Shown: positions 10,991 to 19,051, counted from the stretch's first letter. The stretch is DNA of 54,570 bases from Comamonadaceae bacterium (GCA_013823485.1 PNMF01000003.1:1-54570), one strand, 5' to 3'. Numbers and translations: made by a program. The notes: a model not told the origin generated them from the letters alone.

Positions 10991-11012
10991 TCCGGCTGCA
11001 TCCCGACCCGAC

Positions 11013-11780
11013 ATGACCCCATCCATTCCGCGCGAACAACTCACCCAGGCTTTTGACGGGCTGCTCGAGCCGGGACGCTTCAAGGATTACGGACCCAACG
11101 GATTGCAGGTCGAAGGCCGGCCCGAGGTTCGCCGGATCGTGTCGGGCGTGACCGCCAGCCGGGCGCTGATCCAGGCCGCGGTGGACGACGGGGCCGATGC
11201 GATCTTTGTGCACCACGGCCTCTTCTGGCGCGGACAGGATGGCCGGGTCACCGGCTGGATGAAGCAGCGCCTCGCTTTGCTGTTGAAGCACGACATCAAT
11301 CTCTGGGCATACCACCTGCCGCTGGACGCCCATCCGGAGCTGGGCAACAACGCCCAGCTTGCCCGGGTGCTCGGCATCGAGCCGGAGCCCGGACCCGCAG
11401 GGCGGTTCGGCGATCAGCAGCTCGGGCTGATCGGCCAGCGGACCGCGCCGTCCGCCCGAGTACTGGCCGATCATGTTGCGGCCTGTCTGGACCGGCCGGT
11501 CACCCTGGTGGCCGAACCGGACCGGCCGGTGCAGCGCATCGCACTGTGCACCGGGGGTGCCCAGGGTTACTTCGAGGCGGCCATCGCGGCCGGTGCCGAT
11601 GCCTTCATCACCGGCGAGATCTCCGAGCCCCAGGCGCACTACGCCCGCGAATGCGGTGTCGCCTACCTCGCCTGCGGGCACCATGCGACCGAGCGCTACG
11701 GCGCGCCGGCCGTGGCAGGGCAGGTGGCCCGCTCACTGGGGCTGGAACACCGGTTCATCGACATCCCCAATCCGGCCTGA
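11013..11780 (+). CDS. NIF3-like dinuclear metal centre protein (YbgI family)
   Basis: This is a 255-residue member of the NIF3/YbgI family, sometimes labelled GTP cyclohydrolase I type 2-like, whose cellular role is poorly defined. Metal-binding motifs are visible: IFVHHGLFW near residue 68 and a C-terminal CGHHATERYG, with TGEISEPQAHYARE before it. The start at ATG 11013 gives the typical N-terminus with RFKDYGPNGLQVEG. The long open frame upstream is antisense to the protease gene and is ignored. It is 5 bases from pdxA. Confidence 0.92.
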   Translation: MTPSIPREQLTQAFDGLLEPGRFKDYGPNGLQVEGRPEVRRIVSGVTASRALIQAAVDDGADAIFVHHGLFWRGQDGRVTGWMKQRLALLLKHDINLWAYHLPLDAHPELGNNAQLARVLGIEPEPGPAGRFGDQQLGLIGQRTAPSARVLADHVAACLDRPVTLVAEPDRPVQRIALCTGGAQGYFEAAIAAGADAFITGEISEPQAHYARECGVAYLACGHHATERYGAPAVAGQVARSLGLEHRFIDIPNPA

Positions 11781-11785
11781 CCACC

Positions 11786-12814
11786 ATGCCCGCGCCCCTG
11801 CTGATTTCCATGGGTGACCCGGCCGGCATCGGCCCGGAGATCATTGCCCGCGCATGGCAGCAACGCCCGGATCTGCTGGCCGACGCCGTGGTCTGCGGGG
11901 ATGTCGGCGTCATGAAGCGCGCCATGGCCTTGGTCGCGGGGGATCGGGCCGCTCCACCCGCCGTCGCCGGCGTGGACGCCATCGCTGACGCCGCTTCGGC
12001 GCTGGCCGCGCCCGGCGCCCTGCCGGTGTGGCAGGCATGCGAGCCATTGGCCGATTTCCCGGTGCGGCAGGTCAGTGCGGCGGCGGGTCGGGCGGCGGCG
12101 GATTGTGTGGTGGCAGCCGCCACTGCAGTGCTGCAAGGGCATGGACGTGCCCTGGTCACCGCCCCCTTGCACAAGGAAGCCCTGGCGGCTGCCGGCATCG
12201 CGCATCCCGGGCACACCGAACTGCTGCAGTCGCTCGCCGCACGGCATGCTGGCTGCTCGATCGACGACATGCCGGTGCGGATGATGCTCAGTTGTCCCGG
12301 TCTGAGCGTCGTGCTGGTCAGCATCCATGTGGCGCTGCGGCAGGCCATCGAGCTGCTCACCCCCGGCCAGCTGGAGACGACCATCCGCATCGCCCATGCC
12401 CATTTCCGGCGCAGCGGTCTGGCCCGGCCGCGCGTGGCGGTGGCGGGCCTGAACCCGCATGCCGGGGAAGGTGGCCTGTTCGGCCGCGAAGACCTGGATG
12501 TGATCGCGCCGGTGGTTCAAGCCCTCCGGGCAGAAGGCATGGATGTCAGCGGGCCCCACCCGCCCGACACCGTCTTCATGCGGGCGCGCCAGGGCGCGTT
12601 CGACGTGGTGGTGGCCCAGTACCACGACCAGGGCCTCATTCCGGTCAAGCTGCTGGGGCTGGACGATGGCGTCAACACCACCCTGGGCCTGCCGTTGGTG
12701 CGCACCAGTCCGGACCACGGCACAGCCTTCGACATTGCCTGGGAAGGCCGTGCCAGTGCGGCCAGCCTGCTGGCCGCCGTGGAGGCGGCCCGGGCTTTCA
12801 GCGGCGGAGCCTGA
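11786..12814 (+). CDS. pdxA: 4-hydroxythreonine-4-phosphate dehydrogenase
   Basis: PdxA oxidises 4-phosphohydroxy-L-threonine on the DXP-dependent route to pyridoxal phosphate, using NAD and a divalent metal. The protein is 342 residues. Motifs include ISMGDPAGIGPEI at the N-terminus, the metal His in HPGHTEL, NPHAGEGGLFG, YHDQGLIPVKLLG and TSPDHGTAFDIAW. The ATG at 11786 lies 5 bases after the NIF3 stop. It converges on mscL with an 18-base gap. Confidence 0.95.
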   Translation: MPAPLLISMGDPAGIGPEIIARAWQQRPDLLADAVVCGDVGVMKRAMALVAGDRAAPPAVAGVDAIADAASALAAPGALPVWQACEPLADFPVRQVSAAAGRAAADCVVAAATAVLQGHGRALVTAPLHKEALAAAGIAHPGHTELLQSLAARHAGCSIDDMPVRMMLSCPGLSVVLVSIHVALRQAIELLTPGQLETTIRIAHAHFRRSGLARPRVAVAGLNPHAGEGGLFGREDLDVIAPVVQALRAEGMDVSGPHPPDTVFMRARQGAFDVVVAQYHDQGLIPVKLLGLDDGVNTTLGLPLVRTSPDHGTAFDIAWEGRASAASLLAAVEAARAFSGGA

Positions 12815-12832
12815 GGCCCCGGCCGCGGGTGC

Positions 12833-13261
12833 TCACTTCTTCAGGCTGTCGCGGATCTCGCGCAGCAGGGCGATGTCTTCCGGCGTGGTCGGCTCGGCAG
12901 CGGGGGCCGGCGGGGCTTCGCGCTTGAGCCGGTTGATCTGCTTGACCATCATGAAGATGATGAACGCCATGATGGTGAAGTTGATCGCCACCGTGATGAA
13001 GCTGCCGTAGGCAAACACCGGAACGCCGGCCGCCTTCATGGCCGCCAGCGTGCGCGCCGTTCCCTCCGGCACCTGGGCCAGTGGCACGAACAGGTTGCTG
13101 AAGTCCAGCTTGCCGAAGATGGCGCCCACCAGCGGCATGATCACGTCGTCCACCATGGAGGTGACGATCTTCCCGAAAGCGCCCCCGATGATCACGCCGA
13201 CGGCCAGATCGATCACGTTGCCCTTGACCGCAAATTCCTTGAATTCCTGAAGCATTCCCAT
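12833..13261 (-). CDS. mscL: Large-conductance mechanosensitive channel
   Basis: MscL opens under membrane tension to release solutes during hypo-osmotic shock. The 142-residue protein has the conserved N-terminal amphipathic helix ([20 protein letters not shown]), TM1 at about 16-40, a periplasmic loop, TM2 at about 84-106 and a charged C-terminal bundle helix ending in RDSLKK. The N-terminal [13 protein letters not shown] motif is diagnostic. It is transcribed away from petA, with a 212-base divergent region between them. Confidence 0.96.
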   Translation of the reverse strand: MGMLQEFKEFAVKGNVIDLAVGVIIGGAFGKIVTSMVDDVIMPLVGAIFGKLDFSNLFVPLAQVPEGTARTLAAMKAAGVPVFAYGSFITVAINFTIMAFIIFMMVKQINRLKREAPPAPAAEPTTPEDIALLREIRDSLKK

Positions 13262-13372
13262 GGTTTTTCCTCCTCGTTGGACGACCCCGGCGCCGGTGCC
13301 GTGTCTGATTCATTCTCACATAGCCCGACGACACCGAATGGGGCCGCGAGCGCTCGCCGGCGGGCCTGTGCC

Positions 13373-13391
13373 GGTACCTTAGTAAGGCACC
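13373..13391. promoter_or_regulatory. 19-base imperfect palindrome upstream of petA
   Basis: GGTACCTTA-G-TAAGGCACC is an inverted repeat with 8 of 9 arm positions paired, located 83 bases before the petA ATG and about 30 bases before its likely -10 element. The inner CCTTA-G-TAAGG is perfect. The position fits a transcription factor site in the mscL-petA divergent gap; the regulator is unknown. Confidence 0.4.
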
Positions 13392-13422
13392 CAGGCAAGC
13401 CGGGGCGCCAGCGGGTGTCCAG

Positions 13423-13428
13423 TACAAT
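13423..13428 (+). promoter_or_regulatory. Possible -10 element of the petABC promoter
   Basis: TACAAT (5 of 6 to consensus) lies 46 bases before the petA ATG. No convincing -35 hexamer is present at the expected distance, so the promoter may need an activator or use a weak -35. Confidence 0.4.
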
Positions 13429-13473
13429 GCCGGGTTGTCCCCAATGTCCCCGACCGTTCCCTGAAAGAATCCC

Positions 13474-14091
13474 ATGAGTGAAGCTACTGCCAACAAAGGC
13501 TCCGGCGCCGTGGATAGCAGCCGCCGTACCTGGCTCATCACCTCCTGCGCCATGGGTGGCGTGGGTGCTGCAGCCGTCGCCGTTCCCTTCGTGAGCACCT
13601 TCCAGCCGTCCGAGCGGGCCAAGGCCGCCGGTGCTGCGGTCGAGGTGGATGTGTCCGGCATTGCCCCGGGCGAGAAGGTGGTGGTCGAGTGGCGGGGCAA
13701 ACCCGTCTGGATCATGCGCCGCACCCCGGAACAGCTGGCCACCCTGGAAGCCATTGAGGGCGAACTGGCCGACCCGAATTCCGACCGGACCGCGGTCCCG
13801 ACCCCCGAATACGCCAAGAACCGCCACCGTTCGATCAAGCCCGAATTCCTGGTGACCGTCGGCATCTGCACCCACCTGGGCTGCTCGCCTGCCGACAAGC
13901 TCACCCCGGGCCCGCAGCCCTCGCTGCCGGACAACTGGAAGGGCGGCTTCCTCTGCGCCTGCCACGGCTCCACCTTCGACGTGGCCGGCCGGGTGTTCAA
14001 GAACAAGCCTGCTCCCGACAACCTGGAGGTGCCGCCGCACCACTTCGTGTCGGACACCGTGCTGCTTGTCGGTGAAGAGAAGACGGCCTGA
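13474..14091 (+). CDS. petA: Ubiquinol-cytochrome c reductase iron-sulfur (Rieske) subunit
   Basis: PetA carries the 2Fe-2S centre of the cytochrome bc1 complex and takes one electron from ubiquinol. In 205 residues it has a twin-arginine leader (SSRRTWLI, Arg17-Arg18) with a membrane anchor up to about residue 42. The Rieske motifs are CTHLGC (Cys132, His134, Cys137) and CACHGS (Cys161, Cys163, His164). Such Rieske proteins are usually exported by the Tat system, encoded 4 kb upstream here. It is the first gene of petABC. Confidence 0.97.
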   Translation: MSEATANKGSGAVDSSRRTWLITSCAMGGVGAAAVAVPFVSTFQPSERAKAAGAAVEVDVSGIAPGEKVVVEWRGKPVWIMRRTPEQLATLEAIEGELADPNSDRTAVPTPEYAKNRHRSIKPEFLVTVGICTHLGCSPADKLTPGPQPSLPDNWKGGFLCACHGSTFDVAGRVFKNKPAPDNLEVPPHHFVSDTVLLVGEEKTA

Positions 14092-14139
14092 TCGGGCCCA
14101 TTGCCATCCTGCACAGTCCCCTGAATCCAGAGGCATCCC

Positions 14140-15540
14140 ATGGCTCAATTCAAAGAAATCTCCCCTGACGCCCCCGTGGGCGAGAAGGCGCTGAACTGGA
14201 TCGACAACCGGTTCCCGCTCTCCAAGCTCTACAACGAGCACCTGGCCGAGTACTACGCGCCGAAGAACTTCAACTTCTGGTACTTCTTCGGTTCGCTGGC
14301 GCTGCTGGTGCTGGTGATCCAGATCGTCACCGGCATCTTCCTGGTGATGCACTACAAGCCGGACGCCAACCTGGCTTTCGCCTCGGTGGAATACATCATG
14401 CGTGATGTGCCCTGGGGCTGGCTGATCCGCTACATGCACTCCACCGGCGCCTCCGCCTTCTTCGTGGTGGTGTACCTGCACATGTTCCGTGGCCTCATCT
14501 ACGGCAGCTACCGCAAGCCGCGCGAGCTGGTCTGGGTGTTCGGCTGCGCGATCTTCCTGTGCCTGATGGCAGAGGCCTTCATGGGCTACCTGCTGCCGTG
14601 GGGCCAGATGTCCTACTGGGGCGCCCAGGTGATCGTGAACCTGTTCTCCGCCGTTCCCTTCATCGGTCCTGATCTGGCTCTGCTGATCCGTGGCGACTTC
14701 GTGGTGGGCGACGCCACCCTGAACCGCTTCTTCAGCTTCCACGTCATTGCCGTGCCGCTGGTGCTGCTGGGTCTGGTGGTGGCGCACATCATCGCGCTGC
14801 ACGAAGTGGGCTCCAACAACCCCGACGGCGTCGAGATCAAGGCCAACAAGGACGCCACCGGCAAGCCGGTGGACGGCATCCCGTTCCACCCGTACTACAC
14901 CGTCCACGATATCCTGGGCGTGTCGGTGTTCCTGATGCTCTTCTCGGCCGTGGTGTTCTTCGCCCCCGAGTTCGGCGGCTATTTCCTGGAGTACAACAAC
15001 TTCATCCCGGCCGACCCGCTGACCACCCCGCTGCACATCGCACCGGTCTGGTACTTCACCCCGTACTACTCCATGCTGCGCGCCATCACCGCCGAGATGA
15101 TGTATGTGCTGGTGGCCTGTGTGGTGCTGGGCGCTGTGCTGGGTGTGCTCAAGGCCCGGATCGCTGCAGCCCTCAAGGGCGGCATCGTTGTGGGTGCCGT
15201 GGCGCTGAGCGCTGCCATGCTGTCGATCGACGCCAAGTTCTGGGGCGTGGTCGTGATGGGTGGCGCCGTGGTCATCCTGTTCTTCCTGCCCTGGCTGGAC
15301 AACAGCCCGGTCAAGTCGATCCGCTACCGCCCCACCTGGAACAAGTGGCTGTACGCAGTGTTCGTGGTGAACTTCCTGGTCCTGGGCTACCTGGGCGTGC
15401 TGCCGCCGTCGCCGATCGGCGAGCGCGTGTCGCAGGTGGGCACCCTGTTCTACTTCGGCTTCTTCCTGCTGATGCCGTGGTGGAGCCGTCTGGGCGACTT
15501 CAAGCCGGTGCCCAGCCGCGTCACCTTCCAGCCCCACTGA
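14140..15540 (+). CDS. petB: Ubiquinol-cytochrome c reductase cytochrome b subunit
   Basis: PetB is the di-heme membrane core of the bc1 complex with the Qo and Qi quinone sites. The protein is 466 residues with about eight main membrane helices plus extra hydrophobic segments at the C-terminus. Heme-ligand His residues fall in the helices around MHSTGASAFFVVVYLHMFRG and RFFSFHVIAVPLVLLGLVVAHI. The Qo loop motif at residues 302-305 reads PVWY instead of the PEWY of mitochondria and alphaproteobacteria. An AGAGG site precedes the ATG. It lies 48 bases after petA. Confidence 0.97.
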   Translation: MAQFKEISPDAPVGEKALNWIDNRFPLSKLYNEHLAEYYAPKNFNFWYFFGSLALLVLVIQIVTGIFLVMHYKPDANLAFASVEYIMRDVPWGWLIRYMHSTGASAFFVVVYLHMFRGLIYGSYRKPRELVWVFGCAIFLCLMAEAFMGYLLPWGQMSYWGAQVIVNLFSAVPFIGPDLALLIRGDFVVGDATLNRFFSFHVIAVPLVLLGLVVAHIIALHEVGSNNPDGVEIKANKDATGKPVDGIPFHPYYTVHDILGVSVFLMLFSAVVFFAPEFGGYFLEYNNFIPADPLTTPLHIAPVWYFTPYYSMLRAITAEMMYVLVACVVLGAVLGVLKARIAAALKGGIVVGAVALSAAMLSIDAKFWGVVVMGGAVVILFFLPWLDNSPVKSIRYRPTWNKWLYAVFVVNFLVLGYLGVLPPSPIGERVSQVGTLFYFGFFLLMPWWSRLGDFKPVPSRVTFQPH

Positions 15541-15572
15541 ACGCCCAGAGAGCCTTTCGGAGAGTCAACCCC

Positions 15573-16328
15573 ATGAAAAAAATCCTTCTGGGCCTCATGC
15601 TGTCGTTCGGTCTGTCGGGCGCGGCGCTGGCCGCCGGCCCGTCCATTCCGTACGACCAGGCGCCCAAGCGCACCAACGACATGGCCGCCCTGCAGAACGG
15701 CGCCAAGCTGTTCGTCAACTACTGCCTGAACTGCCATTCGGCCGCCTTCATGCGGTACAACCGCCTGCGCGACATTGGCCTGAACGACAAGCAGATTGCT
15801 GAAAACCTGACCTTCACCACCGACAAGATCGGTGACACCATGAAGGCCAACATCAGCCCGGCCGATGCCAAGGCCTGGTTCGGCAAGGTGCCGCCCGACC
15901 TGACGCTGGTGGCGCGTTCGCGCTCCAGCCGCGCAGGTCCCGGCTCGGACTACATCTACACCCTGCTGCGCACCTACTACCGCGACGAGACCAAGCCCAC
16001 CGGCTGGAACAACAAGGCCTACCCCAACATCGGTATGCCGAACCCGCTGTGGCAGCTGCAGGGCGAGCAGGCTCCGGTGTACGAGAAGGTCATGAGCCAC
16101 GGCCAGGAGGTCGAGGTGCTGAAGGGCTGGACCCAGACCAAGCCGGGCACCATGACCCCCGCCGAGTACGACCAGGCCGTGGGCGATCTGGTGGCCTACC
16201 TGCAGTGGATGGCGGAGCCGGCACAAAACAGCCGCGTCCGCATCGGCGTCTGGGTGCTCATCTTCCTGGCCGCATTCACGGTGGTGGCCTGGCGTCTGAA
16301 TGCCGTCTTCTGGAAAGACATCAAATAA
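15573..16328 (+). CDS. petC: Ubiquinol-cytochrome c reductase cytochrome c1 subunit
   Basis: PetC is the membrane-anchored c-type cytochrome of the bc1 complex that passes electrons to cytochrome c. The 251-residue protein has a Sec signal peptide (MKKILLGLMLSFGLSGAALA). The heme-binding CLNCH motif is at Cys51-Cys54-His55, with a Met-containing axial-ligand region near NIGMPNPLW. A C-terminal anchor helix follows (about residues 222-243). The start at ATG 15573 gives the signal peptide; upstream sequence in frame is a shadow of petB. Confidence 0.97.
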   Translation: MKKILLGLMLSFGLSGAALAAGPSIPYDQAPKRTNDMAALQNGAKLFVNYCLNCHSAAFMRYNRLRDIGLNDKQIAENLTFTTDKIGDTMKANISPADAKAWFGKVPPDLTLVARSRSSRAGPGSDYIYTLLRTYYRDETKPTGWNNKAYPNIGMPNPLWQLQGEQAPVYEKVMSHGQEVEVLKGWTQTKPGTMTPAEYDQAVGDLVAYLQWMAEPAQNSRVRIGVWVLIFLAAFTVVAWRLNAVFWKDIK

Positions 16329-16341
16329 CCATCCCGCTGAC

Positions 16342-16373
16342 CCCTGTCGGCTCCCGGGGAGCGACAGGGTTTC
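16342..16373 (+). terminator. Stem-loop after petC
   Basis: CCCTGTCG-GCTCCC pairs with GGGAGCGACAGGG with one bulged base, and a short TTT run follows. It begins 14 bases after the petC stop and may end or stabilise the petABC transcript. The T-run is weak. Confidence 0.5.
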
Positions 16374-16379
16374 TGACCA

Positions 16380-16427
16380 CAGTGGTTTGCGGTGCCTGAT
16401 GGGCACGTCGGCAAGCCACTGTTTTTT
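16380..16427 (+). terminator. Strong intrinsic terminator immediately upstream of sspA
   Basis: The outer stem is CAGTGGTTTGC (16380-16390) with GCAAGCCACTG (16411-16421), 10 of 11 paired plus one G-U. An inner GTGCC/GGCAC hairpin sits inside it, and six T residues follow at 16422-16427. The sspA ribosome site (GAGGAG, about 16433-16438) and ATG at 16448 come right after, leaving almost no space for a separate promoter between terminator and gene. Confidence 0.8.
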
Positions 16428-16447
16428 GCTTTGAGGAGCCTCCCCCC

Positions 16448-17059
16448 ATGATGGTCTTGTACTCGGGTACCACTTGCCCTTATTCGCACCGCTGCCGATT
16501 CGTCCTGTTCGAGAAGGGCATGGACTTCGAGATCCGCGATGTGGACCTCTACAACAAGCCCGAGGACATCAGTGTCATGAACCCGTACGGTCAGGTGCCG
16601 ATCCTGGTCGAGCGCGATCTGATCCTGTACGAGTCCAACATCATCAACGAGTACATCGACGAGCGTTTCCCGCATCCGCAGCTGATGCCCGGCGACCCGG
16701 TGGACCGTGCCCGGGTGCGGCTCTTCCTGCTCAACTTCGAGAAGGAGCTGTTCACCCATGTCTCCACCCTCGAGTCGCGCACCAGCAAGGGCAACGAGAA
16801 GGCGCTGGAAAAGGCCCGTTCACACATCCGCGACCGCCTGACCCAGCTGGCCCCGGTGTTCATGAAGAACAAGTTCATGCTGGGTGACAACTTCTCCATG
16901 CTCGACGTCGCCATTGCACCGCTGCTCTGGCGCCTGGACTTCTACGGCATCGAGCTGAGCAAGAACGCTGCTCCGCTGCTCAAGTACGCCGAACGCATCT
17001 TCTCGCGCCCTGCCTACATCGAGGCGCTGACCCCGTCCGAAAAGGTCATGCGCAAGTAA
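16448..17059 (+). CDS. sspA: Stringent starvation protein A (glutathione S-transferase fold)
   Basis: SspA binds RNA polymerase and modulates transcription under starvation and acid stress; in Francisella and E. coli it affects virulence or phage genes. The 203-residue protein has a thioredoxin-like N-terminal domain (VLYSGTTCPYSHRCRFVLFEKG) followed by NPYGQVPILVERDLILYESNIINEYID, then an all-alpha GST C-terminal domain. It is not expected to have GST activity. Either of two adjacent ATG codons could be used. sspB follows after 11 bases, and petABC lies upstream as in other betaproteobacteria. Confidence 0.95.
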   Translation: MMVLYSGTTCPYSHRCRFVLFEKGMDFEIRDVDLYNKPEDISVMNPYGQVPILVERDLILYESNIINEYIDERFPHPQLMPGDPVDRARVRLFLLNFEKELFTHVSTLESRTSKGNEKALEKARSHIRDRLTQLAPVFMKNKFMLGDNFSMLDVAIAPLLWRLDFYGIELSKNAAPLLKYAERIFSRPAYIEALTPSEKVMRK

Positions 17060-17070
17060 ACGGCCGGCCC

Positions 17071-17559
17071 ATGAGCAGCGAAGCGCCCATCTCGTCCACC
17101 CGCCCGTACCTGATCCGCGCGCTCCACGAGTGGTGCGCGGACAACGGCCTGTCGCCCTACATTGCGGTGCAGGTCGATGCTTCGGTTCAGGTGCCGATGG
17201 AGTTCGTGAAGAACGGCGAGATCGTGCTGGATGTGAGCATGGACGCGACGAGCGGGCTCCGACTCGGTAACGAATACATCGAGTTCAAGGCCCGTTTCGC
17301 AGGGGTGGCCCGGGAAATCATCATTCCCGTCACCCATGTGATCGCCATCTATGCCCGCGAGAACGGTCAGGGAATGGCCTTCCCCGCGCCGGCGCCGGTC
17401 GCGGCCCCCCTGGTGGTGCAGCCGCCGACCATTGCGCCGCCGGCCTCTGCCGGTGCTACCGGTGTCAGCGGTGCTGATGGCGGCGAAGAGCCCGCCGGGC
17501 CATCCGATCCCGGGCCCGATCGGCCCGCCGGGCGTCCACAGCTCAAGCGCGTGAAGTGA
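17071..17559 (+). CDS. sspB: ClpXP adaptor / stringent starvation protein B
   Basis: SspB delivers ssrA-tagged proteins to the ClpXP protease. The 162-residue protein has the substrate-binding domain in the first 110 residues (RPYLIRALHEWCADNG, ARFAGVAREIIIPV), then a flexible Ala/Pro/Gly-rich linker. The last residues, GRPQLKRVK, resemble the C-terminal ClpX-binding peptide of E. coli SspB (GRPALRVVK), so the tethering function appears intact. It is co-directional with sspA and followed by tRNA-Thr. Confidence 0.94.
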   Translation: MSSEAPISSTRPYLIRALHEWCADNGLSPYIAVQVDASVQVPMEFVKNGEIVLDVSMDATSGLRLGNEYIEFKARFAGVAREIIIPVTHVIAIYARENGQGMAFPAPAPVAAPLVVQPPTIAPPASAGATGVSGADGGEEPAGPSDPGPDRPAGRPQLKRVK

Positions 17560-17563
17560 CCCG

Positions 17564-17569
17564 TAGAAT
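17564..17569 (+). promoter_or_regulatory. Possible -10 element of tRNA-Thr
   Basis: TAGAAT lies 21 bases before the mature tRNA 5' end, just after the sspB stop. It would place transcription start about 15 bases before the tRNA. The -35 region overlaps the sspB 3' end and is poor. Confidence 0.4.
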
Positions 17570-17590
17570 CTCCAGCCGGTGGACCCAGCC

Positions 17591-17666
<76 letters not shown>

Positions 17667-17716
17667 GTCAGCACGCATCGGCGAGACCCGCCGGTTGCCG
17701 GCGTCGTACCCGGGGT

Positions 17717-18034
17717 TCAGCGCCCGGCCGATTGGACTTTGAGGCGTATTGAGCTAACCTGCGCTCCCCGCTCCCGCAGCTGTTCCAGAAAACGGGGCAG
17801 CAACTGACGGAGTTTGGTGGAAGCCGCCGTGCTCCTGACCAAGAGGCACCAATCGCCGTCCTCCAGCGGGCCGGCGACCACATGCGGGCGCAAGGCGGCG
17901 GGAATGAGTGGCCGGATCTGCTGGAGACACCAGTCCGACTGGCGAATCCGCTGGTGCAAGGCCGCCAGCGAAGGGGCCGCTCCGGCGGCCTCCTCGAGAC
18001 TGAACACGTGCGGTGAGCGGTAGGGCAGTGACAT
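17717..18034 (-). CDS. DciA-like DUF721 small protein
   Basis: This 105-residue protein looks like a short DUF721 / DciA-type protein. The KH-like core is seen in QQIRPLIPAALRPHVVAGPLEDGDWCLLVRS, followed by STAASTKLRQLLPRFLEQLRERG. DciA proteins load the replicative helicase DnaB in bacteria lacking DnaC; whether this short version does so is an inference. It is divergent from the M23 peptidase gene (47-base gap) and close to secA, a conserved arrangement. No signal peptide or membrane segment is visible. Confidence 0.75.
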   Translation of the reverse strand: MSLPYRSPHVFSLEEAAGAAPSLAALHQRIRQSDWCLQQIRPLIPAALRPHVVAGPLEDGDWCLLVRSTAASTKLRQLLPRFLEQLRERGAQVSSIRLKVQSAGR

Positions 18035-18081
18035 GGTCGTGACGGGGCAACCTGGACGCGGCCCGAGAGAAAGGAAGCAGC

Positions 18082-19029
18082 GTGCACATCATTATCACGG
18101 ACGCCTGGCTGGCCCGGACCCAGGCCATGCACCTCAACGGCTGGAAGCTGCTGGCCGCTGCATGTCTGGCCTCCCTGATGCTGATGCTGGGGTCGGTGGC
18201 TGCATACCACTGGGTGTTTCTGGAAGGCATTCGTCAAGGCTGGCCGGGGTTCGCCTCGGTGGCCCGGCTGGTGCAGCGGGACCAGTCGGTGCTCCAGGAC
18301 GCTCACCTGCGCGCCAACATCGACGCCATGGCCCGGCGTCTTGGCGAGATGCAGGCCCGCCTGCTCCAGATCGATTCGCTGGGCGAGCGTGTGGCTGGCC
18401 TGGCTGGCCTCAACCCTTCCGAGATTCGGACCACGCCCGGCTCCGGCGGCCTGCTGGTCGGGCCACGGCCGCTGGGCATGAGCGAACTGGGCGAGGCCAT
18501 GGACCAGCTCGACCGCTCGGCCAGCGAGCGGGTCGACTGGCTCACCGTCATCGAGTCCCGGCTCTTCGACCAGACCATCCAGCGCTCCCTGATTCCGACC
18601 GAGCTGCCGGTCAAGGATGTGGAACTGGGCTCGCGCTTCGGTGTCCGCATCGATCCGTTCACCGGCCAGCAGGCCATGCACACCGGGGTCGACTTCCCCG
18701 CCGAGGTCGGCACACCCATCGTGGCCGCCGCCGGCGGCGTGGTCCTGGTGCAGGAATTCCATCCGGCGTATGGAAACATGGTCGAGATCGACCATGGCAA
18801 CAACATCTCGACCCGCTATGCCCACGCGTCGAAGGTGCTGGTCCGCAAGGGCGACATCGTCAAGGGCGGCGACCTGATCGCGGAGGTCGGCTCGACCGGC
18901 CGCTCGACCGGGCCGCATCTGCACTTCGAGGTGCTGGTCTCCGGTGTGCCGCAGAACCCGGCGCGCTTCCTGGCTTCCAATCCGGCCGTTGCCAATCTGC
19001 GGGCCCAGGCGCCTCCCCACCGGCACTGA
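18082..19029 (+). CDS. Membrane-anchored M23-family metalloendopeptidase
   Basis: This is a 315-residue cell wall hydrolase of the LytM/M23 type. An N-terminal membrane anchor spans about residues 22-45. A helical, probably coiled-coil region follows (70-160), and the zinc peptidase domain is at about 185-295. Zinc ligands are His200 and Asp204 (MHTGVDFP) and His281 of GPHLHFEV, with His279 also conserved. All catalytic residues are present, so it should be an active endopeptidase rather than a degenerate activator. I use the GTG at 18082, which has AAGGA 6-7 bases upstream. Confidence 0.9.
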   Translation: MHIIITDAWLARTQAMHLNGWKLLAAACLASLMLMLGSVAAYHWVFLEGIRQGWPGFASVARLVQRDQSVLQDAHLRANIDAMARRLGEMQARLLQIDSLGERVAGLAGLNPSEIRTTPGSGGLLVGPRPLGMSELGEAMDQLDRSASERVDWLTVIESRLFDQTIQRSLIPTELPVKDVELGSRFGVRIDPFTGQQAMHTGVDFPAEVGTPIVAAAGGVVLVQEFHPAYGNMVEIDHGNNISTRYAHASKVLVRKGDIVKGGDLIAEVGSTGRSTGPHLHFEVLVSGVPQNPARFLASNPAVANLRAQAPPHRH

Positions 19030-19051
19030 AGGGGCCCCGCGGGCCGGTAGG

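Noticed and set aside
10953-11684. Upstream extension of the serine protease frame
   Set aside because: It lies antisense to the NIF3 gene, and the membrane anchor at MKRLWLLF marks the true start.
13213-15537. A 774-codon minus-strand open frame opposite petA and petB
   Set aside because: It is antisense to genes with clear motifs, and its composition is atypical of real proteins.
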